A stretch of DNA of 5,416 bases from Spirochaetaceae bacterium (lineage in GTDB: Bacteria; Spirochaetota; Spirochaetia; B11-G9), in the NCBI GenBank assembly GCA_030633365.1, contig DAOVSY010000217.1, positions 1 through 5,416 of the forward strand, read 5' to 3'. Below are positions 1 through 5,416 of this stretch, in pieces. The position numbers were made by a program, and so were the translations under genes. The stretch's first letter is position 1, and the number at the start of each line of letters is the position of its first letter. A model generated the notes under the pieces. It did no database searches and had not been told where the DNA came from. It worked only from the letters and a program-made list of their open reading frames with translations.

Positions 1-16
1 ACTCCCCTTACACCCC

Positions 17-45
17 TTTACATACTTGGCAATTTTTGCTATGTT
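17..45 (+). promoter_or_regulatory. Probable sigma70-type promoter of rpmB
   Basis: A -35 element TTTACA (17-22, 5 of 6 matches to TTGACA) is followed by a 17-base spacer and a -10 element TATGTT (40-45, 4 of 6). The -10 is preceded by TGC at 37-39, giving an extended -10. Transcription would start near 52, leaving a leader of about 40 bases before the rpmB start. The position directly upstream of an isolated ribosomal protein gene fits. This rests on sequence match only. The -35 lies in the second copy of a short tandem repeat (4-22). Confidence 0.6.
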
Positions 46-70
46 CTTGCTCAAACTGTTGGTAGAGAAC

Positions 71-84
71 TCCTCAAGTGAGGA
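71..84 (+). promoter_or_regulatory. rpmB ribosome binding site inside a small inverted repeat
   Basis: TCCTC (71-75) and GAGGA (80-84) are perfectly complementary and separated by the tetraloop AAGT. The 3' arm GAGGA is the Shine-Dalgarno sequence of rpmB, 7 bases before the ATG at 92. The leader can therefore pair an anti-Shine-Dalgarno with its own ribosome binding site. The stem is only 5 bp, so the hairpin would be modest, and regulation through it is inference. The ribosome-binding role itself is well supported by position. Confidence 0.55.
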
Positions 85-91
85 TTAAAAT

Positions 92-319
92 ATGGCTCGA
101 AGATGTGATATTTGTGGAAAAGGTACTGTAGCTGGTCATAATGTACCAAGAAAAGGACTCCCTAAGAAAAAGGGCGGTGCTGGACAGCATATTGGTGTTA
201 AGTCAAAAAGAGTTTTTAAACCCAATATCGTAAAGGTAAAGACAATGATTAAAGGAACTACAAAGACAGTTAAGGTATGTACCAGGTGCCTGAGGAGTGG
301 TAAGGTTGTTAAAGTATAG
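92..319 (+). CDS. rpmB: 50S ribosomal protein L28 (bL28), zinc-binding form
   Basis: This gene encodes a 75-residue, very basic protein of the large ribosomal subunit. The N-terminus MARRCDICGKG, the lysine/glycine-rich stretch around residues 20-40 with 'GGAGQHIGV', and the C-terminal 'VCTRCLRSGKVVK' are typical of bL28, and the length fits the family. Cysteines 5 and 8 and cysteines 63 and 66 form two CxxC pairs, the zinc-binding ('C+') version of the protein. The ATG is preceded by GAGGA at 80-84. The gene stands alone: a promoter lies upstream and a strong terminator begins 30 bases after the stop codon. In many bacteria rpmB sits with rpmG, but rpmG is not seen here. Confidence 0.97.
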   Translation: MARRCDICGKGTVAGHNVPRKGLPKKKGGAGQHIGVKSKRVFKPNIVKVKTMIKGTTKTVKVCTRCLRSGKVVKV

Positions 320-349
320 CATTTAACAAACCGGATTTAACCATTCAGA

Positions 350-385
350 CCTGAAGTATGCAAGAGCGTATTTCAGGTTTTTTTT
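350..385 (+). terminator. Intrinsic terminator after rpmB (possible thrA attenuator)
   Basis: CCTGAAGTATGC (350-361) pairs with GCGTATTTCAGG (366-377) to form a 12-bp stem containing two G-U pairs, closed by the loop AAGA (362-365). Eight consecutive T's (378-385) follow. This is a textbook rho-independent terminator on the + strand. There is no A-tract on the upstream side, so it is not bidirectional. It ends rpmB transcription but sits only 29 bases before the thrA start codon, so it also lies in any thrA leader transcribed from further upstream. An upstream TTCAG (344-348) could compete with the 3' arm for pairing. Confidence 0.9.
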
Positions 386-414
386 ATTTAAGTTAGAAAT
401 TAGAAGGAATAGAT

Positions 415-2892
415 ATGGGAAAAGCATTTTCAGTTTTTAAGTTTGATAGAGAATTGTATTCCAGTAAAGAGGGTCTTGATAAAATAATCAGTGTTATTAA
501 AGAATTTAAAAACTATAAACTTGTTATTATTGCCTCACAAAACTATGATTTAGAGAAAAGCCTTGAGGAACTAATTAAACTGGCTGTATTACGGGAAGAA
601 CTTTTATGGTCCAGGGTGGAGAAACTGAAGAGTGAGCAGCTTTCACTTATTGCTGAACTTATTCCTTCCGAAAGAAGACATTCAATTGAAACAGATATCC
701 GCCATAGTTTTCAGAATATTGAAGAGGTTCTAAAGTCTGTCTGGCTTGTGGGTGAGTGTTCAGATCTTACTAAAGATTATGTAAGTGGTCTGGGAAATAT
801 ATGGATAACTCAAATGTTGAGTGAACGATTAAAATCTGATGGTTTATCGACTGGAAGTATCAACTCCAAAGAAATAATTGATGTTGAATATGAAGACAGT
901 GGTGTCGCTGTAATTCTGGATTCTTCCAAGAAAAAACTTCAAACGATTTTAGAAAATGAGAGTGGGGTGGATGTTTTTGTTGCTACTGGTGGAATGGGTA
1001 AGAGTTCCAAAGGTAGATCTGTTTCTCTCGGTCGTCATGGAATGGAGGTTACTGCTTCTGTTTATGCAAACCTCCTTTTTGCAGCTGAGTTGGTTTTTTG
1101 GTCTGATTCTGATGGTGTAAAAAGTGCGGATCCGGATAAAGTTCCGGCAGCAGTTACTATTCCCCGCTTAAGTTATGCCGAGGCGACTGAGCTGGCTTAT
1201 TTTGGAGCAAAAATATTGCATCCTGCAGCATTTACTTATGCTATACATAAAAAAATCCCTATCCGTATTCGAAATATTGAGAATCCGGAATTCGATGGTA
1301 CTATTATTTCTGATTCAAATGGAGAAGATGATGGAAATATTATTAAGGGTTTCTCTATTGTTGATAATATATCCTTATTAAATATTGAAGGTTCCGGCAT
1401 GGTGGGTGTTCCCGGAATTTCTTCCAGACTTTTTTCTGCCCTCCATAAAAAAGGGATATCAGTAATTACCATAAGTCAGGCTTCCAGTGAACATTCTATT
1501 TGCTGCGGGGTATCATCAGATAAAGCTGATGAGGCACAAAGTATTGCAAGAGAAATTTTTAAACCCGAATTCAGGAATTTAAAAATAAATTTTATTGCGA
1601 TAGAAAATGGATGTGCAATACTGGGTGCAGTTGGAGACCTAATGTCAGGCACTCCTGGTATATCTGCAAAATTTTTTGGAGCTCTGGGTAATGCCGGTAT
1701 AAATGTTCGGGCAATTGCTCAAGGGTCATCAGAAAGAAATATAAGTGCAGTTATTAAATCTGAAGAAGCTACCAAGGCTCTTAGGGCAGTTCATTCCGGA
1801 TTTTACCTTTCCAATCAAACTTTAAGTATTGGTGTAATTGGGCCTGGATTGATAGGAAGTACTTTTCTTGATCAGCTGGCTGGTGAGGCAGAAAGATTAA
1901 AAGAAAACTTTGGTGTGGACCTTCGTTTGAGAGGTATATCCCGTTCATCAAAAATGGTTCTTGATGAAAATAATATAGATATGTCAAATTGGAGAGATCT
2001 TCTGGATAATTCATCGGAAGGTGCTGATATAGATAAATTTACAGAACATATAAACTCTGAATATATTCCCCACAGTGTTATAGTTGATTGTACCAGCTCG
2101 GAAGGGATTCCTGATAATTATATTAACTGGATAAAAAAGGGTATTCATATAATAACTCCAAATAAGAAAGCTGGAACACTTCCTATGCCTCAATACCGGG
2201 AATTGATGAATGAGGCAAGGAAGAGGGGGGTCCATTTTTTATATGAAACAACTGTTGGTGCAGGTCTTCCTATAATTGGTACTCTTCGTGATCTTATACT
2301 TACCGGGGATAAGATAAAGAGAATTGAAGGTGTTTTCTCCGGTACTCTTGCTTATCTATTCTGGCGTTTTGATGGAACAAAACCATTTAGTACTCTTGTA
2401 AGAGAAGCCCGAGAACTTGGGTTTACAGAACCTGATCCCAGAGATGATCTTTCAGGTATGGATATAGTTAGAAAGACTGTTATTCTTGCCAGAGAAGTAG
2501 GGCATAGTATTGAAATAGAAGATATTCCTGTTAAAAGCCTTGTTCCGGATGCTCTGGTAGATGTCAGTTTAGATGATTTTATGAGCCGCCTTGAGATGAT
2601 GGATGATGAGCTTGATCAATTATATAAGGAAGCTTCAGCAAGAAATGAAGTTATAAAATATACTGGCATAATTAACGAAGATGGTAAATGTGATGTATTA
2701 TTGAAAAGTTATCCTAAAGATCATCCCTTTGCCGGAATATCCGGTACAGATAATATTGTTGCATTTACTACAGAAAGATATAATGAACAACCCCTGGTTG
2801 TCAGAGGTCCGGGAGCTGGCCCCCATGTAACAGCTGGTGGTGTTTTTGCAGATTTATTAAGACTTACGTCATTTTTGGGAGCGAAACTTTAG
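415..2892 (+). CDS. thrA: Aspartokinase/homoserine dehydrogenase fusion, ThrA type, with degenerate kinase domain
   Basis: The 825-residue product matches E. coli ThrA (820 residues) from end to end. Residues about 1-300 are an aspartokinase fold ending in 'ELAYFGAKILHP' (260-270). Residues about 316-463 are two ACT domains, with 'TISQASSEHSI' and 'AIAQGSSERNI'; Q355 and Q436 match the glutamines that bind threonine in plant enzymes. Residues about 470-825 are homoserine dehydrogenase: a Rossmann GPGLIG (476-481), 'VDCTSS', 'TPNKKA' (581-586), 'VGAGLP' and 'TEPDPRDDLSGMD', with E672, D683 and K687 spaced like yeast E208, D219 and K223. This half should reduce aspartate semialdehyde to homoserine. 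The kinase half is odd: KFGGTS is KFDREL, the motif Glu is N128, and GRGGSD is GRHGME (206-211), so aspartate phosphorylation is doubtful. The start is firm: AGAAGGA lies 6 bases upstream and an in-frame TAG at 394-396 excludes a longer N-terminus. Probably cotranscribed with thrC. Confidence 0.93.
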   Translation: MGKAFSVFKFDRELYSSKEGLDKIISVIKEFKNYKLVIIASQNYDLEKSLEELIKLAVLREELLWSRVEKLKSEQLSLIAELIPSERRHSIETDIRHSFQNIEEVLKSVWLVGECSDLTKDYVSGLGNIWITQMLSERLKSDGLSTGSINSKEIIDVEYEDSGVAVILDSSKKKLQTILENESGVDVFVATGGMGKSSKGRSVSLGRHGMEVTASVYANLLFAAELVFWSDSDGVKSADPDKVPAAVTIPRLSYAEATELAYFGAKILHPAAFTYAIHKKIPIRIRNIENPEFDGTIISDSNGEDDGNIIKGFSIVDNISLLNIEGSGMVGVPGISSRLFSALHKKGISVITISQASSEHSICCGVSSDKADEAQSIAREIFKPEFRNLKINFIAIENGCAILGAVGDLMSGTPGISAKFFGALGNAGINVRAIAQGSSERNISAVIKSEEATKALRAVHSGFYLSNQTLSIGVIGPGLIGSTFLDQLAGEAERLKENFGVDLRLRGISRSSKMVLDENNIDMSNWRDLLDNSSEGADIDKFTEHINSEYIPHSVIVDCTSSEGIPDNYINWIKKGIHIITPNKKAGTLPMPQYRELMNEARKRGVHFLYETTVGAGLPIIGTLRDLILTGDKIKRIEGVFSGTLAYLFWRFDGTKPFSTLVREARELGFTEPDPRDDLSGMDIVRKTVILAREVGHSIEIEDIPVKSLVPDALVDVSLDDFMSRLEMMDDELDQLYKEASARNEVIKYTGIINEDGKCDVLLKSYPKDHPFAGISGTDNIVAFTTERYNEQPLVVRGPGAGPHVTAGGVFADLLRLTSFLGAKL

Positions 2893-2907
2893 GGGAAGGA
2901 GTTATCT

Positions 2908-4176
2908 ATGGAGTTTATTAGTACAAGAGGGAAAAGTCCTGCAGTAAGTGCATCAATTGCAATTAGAACTGGATTAGCACCTGATGGTGGTCTCTATGTT
3001 CCAAAAACTTTTCCAGAAGTGGAAATTCCTGAATCTATTACCCCTTATGCTGATTTTGCCTCAGCAGTAATTCAGCCCTTTTTTGAAGGAGATCCCCTTT
3101 ATAATGATATTCCTGAAATATGTCGTAAAGCATTTTCTTTTGATGTTCCACTGCATTGGTTAAATGATAATCAGGCAGTTCTTGAACTTTTTCATGGTCC
3201 TACTGCTGCATTTAAAGATTTTGGAGCTAGATTTCTTGCAGCTGTTATGGAGAAGCTCCAGGTAGGCAAAGAGAGAGAGCTTACAATATTAGTTGCAACC
3301 TCCGGGGATACTGGAAGTGCTGTTGCATCTGCTTTTTACCAGAAAGAGGGTATTAATGTCAAAGTTTTGTATCCTGAAGGCCGTGTTTCAGGGCGCCAGG
3401 AGAAGCAGTTAACCTGCTGGGATGGCAATATATCATCATATTGTGTTACTGGAAATTTCGATGATTGCCAAAAGATGGTTAAAACTGCATTTACAGATAA
3501 AAGTCTGGCAGTTGACTGGGATCTATCTTCTGCAAATAGTATAAATCTGGGCAGATTGTTACCTCAGATTGTATATTTTTACTATTCAAGTCTTCTGTTT
3601 TTAAAGAAAACAGGTAAAAAGCCAGTAGTTATTGTTCCCAGTGGTAATGTTGGTAATTCTGCAGGGGCCTATTGGGCTGTAGAGATTGGTGCTCCTATTG
3701 AAAAAATTGTTTTAGCTGTTAATGCAAATACAACTATTCCTGAATTTATTGCATCCGGTGAATATTCCCCCAGGCCAAGTGTTGCAACCATTGCCAATGC
3801 TATGGATGTTGGTGATCCCAGTAATATGGAGAGGCTTCGACATCTTTTTTCTGATCACGATCAAATCCTAAAAAATATGGAAGCTGTAAGTGTTTCAGAT
3901 GATCTTATTAAAGAAACTATAAAAAATACCTATGAAAAATATAGTTATGTAATGTGTCCCCACACTGCTGCAGGGGAATGGGTTCGTCAGAATAATTATT
4001 CAGGAGATTCTTCTATAGTTATTTCTACTGCTCATCCTGCTAAATTTGAAACTGTAGTTGAGCCTGAAATAGAAAGAGTAGTTGAGATTCCGGAATCCCT
4101 TAAGGGTATGTTGGCAACTAAAGCAAAATTTATCAGAATAGAGCCGGATTTGAATAAGCTTTTTAAGGATATTTGA
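2908..4176 (+). CDS. thrC: Threonine synthase (PLP-dependent)
   Basis: The 422-residue product is of the E. coli ThrC type rather than the shorter Bacillus type. It converts O-phosphohomoserine to threonine and phosphate in the cytoplasm, the last step of the pathway. The PLP-binding lysine is K103 in 'FHGPTAAFKDFG'. Other family motifs are 'TSGDTG' (131-136), 'SANSINLGRLLPQ' (208-220), the phosphate-binding 'PSGNVGN' (244-250), 'NAMDVGDPSN' (297-306) and 'TAHPAKF' near residues 374-380. The N-terminal 'TGLAPDGGLYVP' is also typical. The ATG has a strong AAGGAG (2896-2901) 6 bases upstream. The 15-base gap after thrA, with no terminator or promoter signal, argues for one transcript. No homoserine kinase gene (thrB) lies between or next to the two. 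All catalytic motifs appear intact. Confidence 0.97.
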   Translation: MEFISTRGKSPAVSASIAIRTGLAPDGGLYVPKTFPEVEIPESITPYADFASAVIQPFFEGDPLYNDIPEICRKAFSFDVPLHWLNDNQAVLELFHGPTAAFKDFGARFLAAVMEKLQVGKERELTILVATSGDTGSAVASAFYQKEGINVKVLYPEGRVSGRQEKQLTCWDGNISSYCVTGNFDDCQKMVKTAFTDKSLAVDWDLSSANSINLGRLLPQIVYFYYSSLLFLKKTGKKPVVIVPSGNVGNSAGAYWAVEIGAPIEKIVLAVNANTTIPEFIASGEYSPRPSVATIANAMDVGDPSNMERLRHLFSDHDQILKNMEAVSVSDDLIKETIKNTYEKYSYVMCPHTAAGEWVRQNNYSGDSSIVISTAHPAKFETVVEPEIERVVEIPESLKGMLATKAKFIRIEPDLNKLFKDI

Positions 4177-4275
4177 TCTATTTAAATCAAACCTTGTATA
4201 ATTTTAATATATAATTTAGTTTTTAGTAATTCCTCATTAAAATAGTAATAAATTGTGATAAATCCAATTTTGATA

Positions 4276-4290
4276 ACATGAAATTTATGT
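4276..4290. promoter_or_regulatory. Candidate operator palindrome upstream of the BMP gene
   Basis: ACATGAAATTTATGT is a 15-base near-perfect palindrome: six of seven base pairs match around the central A at 4283. It lies about 60 bases upstream of the predicted transcription start. It sits between two identical TGATAAATC repeats (4256-4264 and 4298-4306), the second of which ends 2 bases before the -35 element. In DNA this AT-rich, such palindromes can arise by chance. No regulator is identified. Confidence 0.25.
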
Positions 4291-4308
4291 AAATTACTGA
4301 TAAATCAT

Positions 4309-4336
4309 TTGACAGATGGAAAATTTGATGTACAAT
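4309..4336 (+). promoter_or_regulatory. Sigma70-type promoter of the BMP-family gene
   Basis: A perfect -35 TTGACA (4309-4314) is followed by a 16-base spacer and a -10 TACAAT (4331-4336, 5 of 6 matches). Transcription should begin near 4343, giving a leader of about 25 bases that contains the ribosome binding site AAGGAG (4356-4361). This is the strongest promoter match in the window and indicates that the downstream gene is a separate, well-expressed unit. The rest of the 191-base gap after thrC (4177-4367) is AT-rich and holds no gene that I can see. Confidence 0.8.
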
Positions 4337-4367
4337 AGTCTCGCATAAAAATAACAAGGAGAAAACT

Positions 4368-5416
4368 ATGAAAAAAGGATTACTGGTATTAATTGCATTA
4401 CTGGTTCTTATCCCTGCAATGATGTTTGCAGGTGGAGATAAAGAAGCAGAAGCAACAGGAGATGATGAATTTAAGGTTGCATTTGTTTATTTAAGTCTAC
4501 CTGGAGATCTTGGCTGGACATATGAACATGAAGCTGGTCGTCAGATGATTGAAGCTGAATTAGGTGACAAAGTATCTACAACTTATATTGAAAATGTTCC
4601 TGAGGGACCGGACGCTGCAAGAATTATCAGACAGTATGCCCAGCAGGGTTACGATATGATTTTTGCAACATCTTTTGGTTATATGGATCCTATGGTAGAG
4701 ATTGCTGCAGAATTTCCTGATGTTTATTTTGAACATTGTTCAGGTTATAAAATGTCAGATAACATGTCTACATACTTTGGTAGAATGTATCAGGCAAGAT
4801 ATCTTTCCGGCCTTGTAGCTGGAAATGCAACTAAAACAAATACCATTGGTTATGTTGCAGCATTCCCAATTCCTGAAGTAATTCGTGGAATTAATGCTTT
4901 TACTATTGGTGTAAAGAAAGTTAACCCTGAAGCAACTGTAAAAGTTGTATGGACTAATACATGGTATGATCCTGTAAAAGAAAGAGAAGCTGCAGTAGCA
5001 CTTCTTGACTCTGGTGTAGATATTATTGCTCAGCATCAGGATACAACAGAACCACAGAAAGCTGCACAGGAAAGAGGCTTGTTAAGTATTGGTTACGACT
5101 CTGATATGGGTTCATTTGTTGGAGAATCTATTCTTGTAAGTCCTGTATGGCAGTGGGGTAATTACTATACTGAAACAGTTAAGTCTGCAATGGATGGTAC
5201 CTGGAAATCCGGTTCATACTGGGGTGGTTTAAAAGATGGCGTTGTAAAACTGTCTGATTTTAGTCCTTTAGTACCACAGGATGTTAGAGATCTTGTAGCT
5301 GCAGAAGAGAAAAAGATTGTTGACGGAACCTGGGATGTATTCTGGGGCGAAGTTGTAGATCAGGATGGAAATGTTGTAGTTGCAGCCGGTGATAAAATGG
5401 ATGATGGTGCAATGCT
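4368..5416 (+). CDS. BMP-family ABC transporter substrate-binding protein, 3' end cut by window
   Basis: The reading frame is open to the window end (349 complete codons); family members are only slightly longer, so about 20 residues are probably missing. Residues 1-21 are a signal peptide: KK, a hydrophobic core (4-20), then 'MFA' before GGDKEAEATGDDE, a polar linker. There is no cysteine near the cleavage site, so this looks like a soluble periplasmic protein rather than a lipoprotein. The mature part is a BMP/Med-like type I periplasmic-binding fold, with 'FKVAFVY', 'GWTYEHEAGR' (49-58), 'ENVPEG', 'FATSFGYMDP', 'NTIGYVAAFPIPEVIRGINAF', 'VVWTNTWYDPVKEREAA', 'IAQHQDTTEP', 'IGYDSDM' and 'WGGLKDG'. 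Studied BMP proteins such as Treponema TmpC/PnrA bind purine nucleosides; the ligand here is inferred at best. Permease and ATPase genes would be expected nearby but none is in view. Start supported by AAGGAG 6 bases upstream. Confidence 0.92.
   Translation, partial: MKKGLLVLIALLVLIPAMMFAGGDKEAEATGDDEFKVAFVYLSLPGDLGWTYEHEAGRQMIEAELGDKVSTTYIENVPEGPDAARIIRQYAQQGYDMIFATSFGYMDPMVEIAAEFPDVYFEHCSGYKMSDNMSTYFGRMYQARYLSGLVAGNATKTNTIGYVAAFPIPEVIRGINAFTIGVKKVNPEATVKVVWTNTWYDPVKEREAAVALLDSGVDIIAQHQDTTEPQKAAQERGLLSIGYDSDMGSFVGESILVSPVWQWGNYYTETVKSAMDGTWKSGSYWGGLKDGVVKLSDFSPLVPQDVRDLVAAEEKKIVDGTWDVFWGEVVDQDGNVVVAAGDKMDDGAM

Noticed and set aside
49..70. GCTCAAACTGTTGGTAGAG resembles the D-arm of a tRNA (GCTCAGTTGGTAGAGC).
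   Set aside because: No acceptor stem, anticodon arm or GGTTCGA T-loop can be fitted around it, and rpmB starts at 92. It is a chance match.
320..414. A threonine/isoleucine-rich leader peptide ahead of thrA, as in the E. coli thr operon.
   Set aside because: No short frame with a start codon, ribosome binding site and a run of Thr or Ile codons is present.
415..520. Frameshift or wrong start explaining the missing KFGGTS motif in ThrA.
   Set aside because: K9-F10 align with the motif at the correct distance from the start, an in-frame TAG at 394-396 blocks extension, and other kinase motifs far downstream are also altered within the same open frame.
1236..1472. Minus-strand open frame of 78 codons within thrA.
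   Set aside because: It lies wholly inside a well-conserved gene, has no family resemblance, and is a shadow of the thrA frame. The same applies to the minus-strand frames at 1781-2014, 2011-2235 and 4755-5036 and the + frame at 1175-1381.
4172..4191. TTTGAT...ATCAAA inverted repeat at the end of thrC as a terminator.
   Set aside because: The stem is 6 bp with only one G-C pair, overlaps the stop codon, and is followed by CCTTGTATAA rather than a T-tract. No convincing thrC terminator is visible.
1..5416. A mobile element, CRISPR array, toxin-antitoxin pair or new defence system.
   Set aside because: No transposase, integrase, long terminal repeats, regularly spaced repeats or unexplained gene is seen; all coding space is accounted for by four recognisable families.

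Overview
This is an AT-rich bacterial window with all genes on the + strand: a ribosomal protein gene, a two-gene threonine-biosynthesis cluster, and the start of a gene for a secreted solute-binding protein. A spirochaete of the Spirochaeta/Treponema type is the best guess. The main support is the signal peptide of the last gene, which ends in an 'FAGG..KEAEA' stretch of a kind I associate with spirochaete ABC-transporter binding proteins. No rRNA or other taxonomic marker is present, so this is moderate-confidence inference.

Layout. Bases 1-91 hold a good sigma70-type promoter and a short leader for rpmB (92-319, ribosomal protein L28, zinc-binding form). A strong intrinsic terminator follows at 350-385. 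Only 29 bases later thrA begins (415-2892, aspartokinase/homoserine dehydrogenase fusion), and thrC (2908-4176, threonine synthase) follows after a 15-base gap. A 191-base AT-rich intergenic region carries a near-consensus promoter and candidate operator repeats. It precedes a BMP-family (Bmp/PnrA/Med-like) periplasmic binding protein, which starts at 4368 and runs off the window end.

How the genes work together. ThrA reduces aspartate semialdehyde to homoserine, and ThrC converts O-phosphohomoserine to threonine. The intermediate kinase gene thrB is not between or beside them and must lie elsewhere. L28 and the BMP protein are unrelated to threonine synthesis and look like separate transcription units.

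Main observation. The aspartokinase half of ThrA has lost most of its hallmark active-site motifs: no KFGGTS, no catalytic Glu of the GE.(L/M)S motif, and GRGGSD changed to GRHGME. The fold, the tandem ACT domains with both threonine-contact glutamines, and the whole homoserine dehydrogenase half look intact. The likely reading is a pseudokinase kept as an allosteric module for the dehydrogenase. Nothing in the window looks like a mobile element, CRISPR array, toxin-antitoxin pair or defence system.
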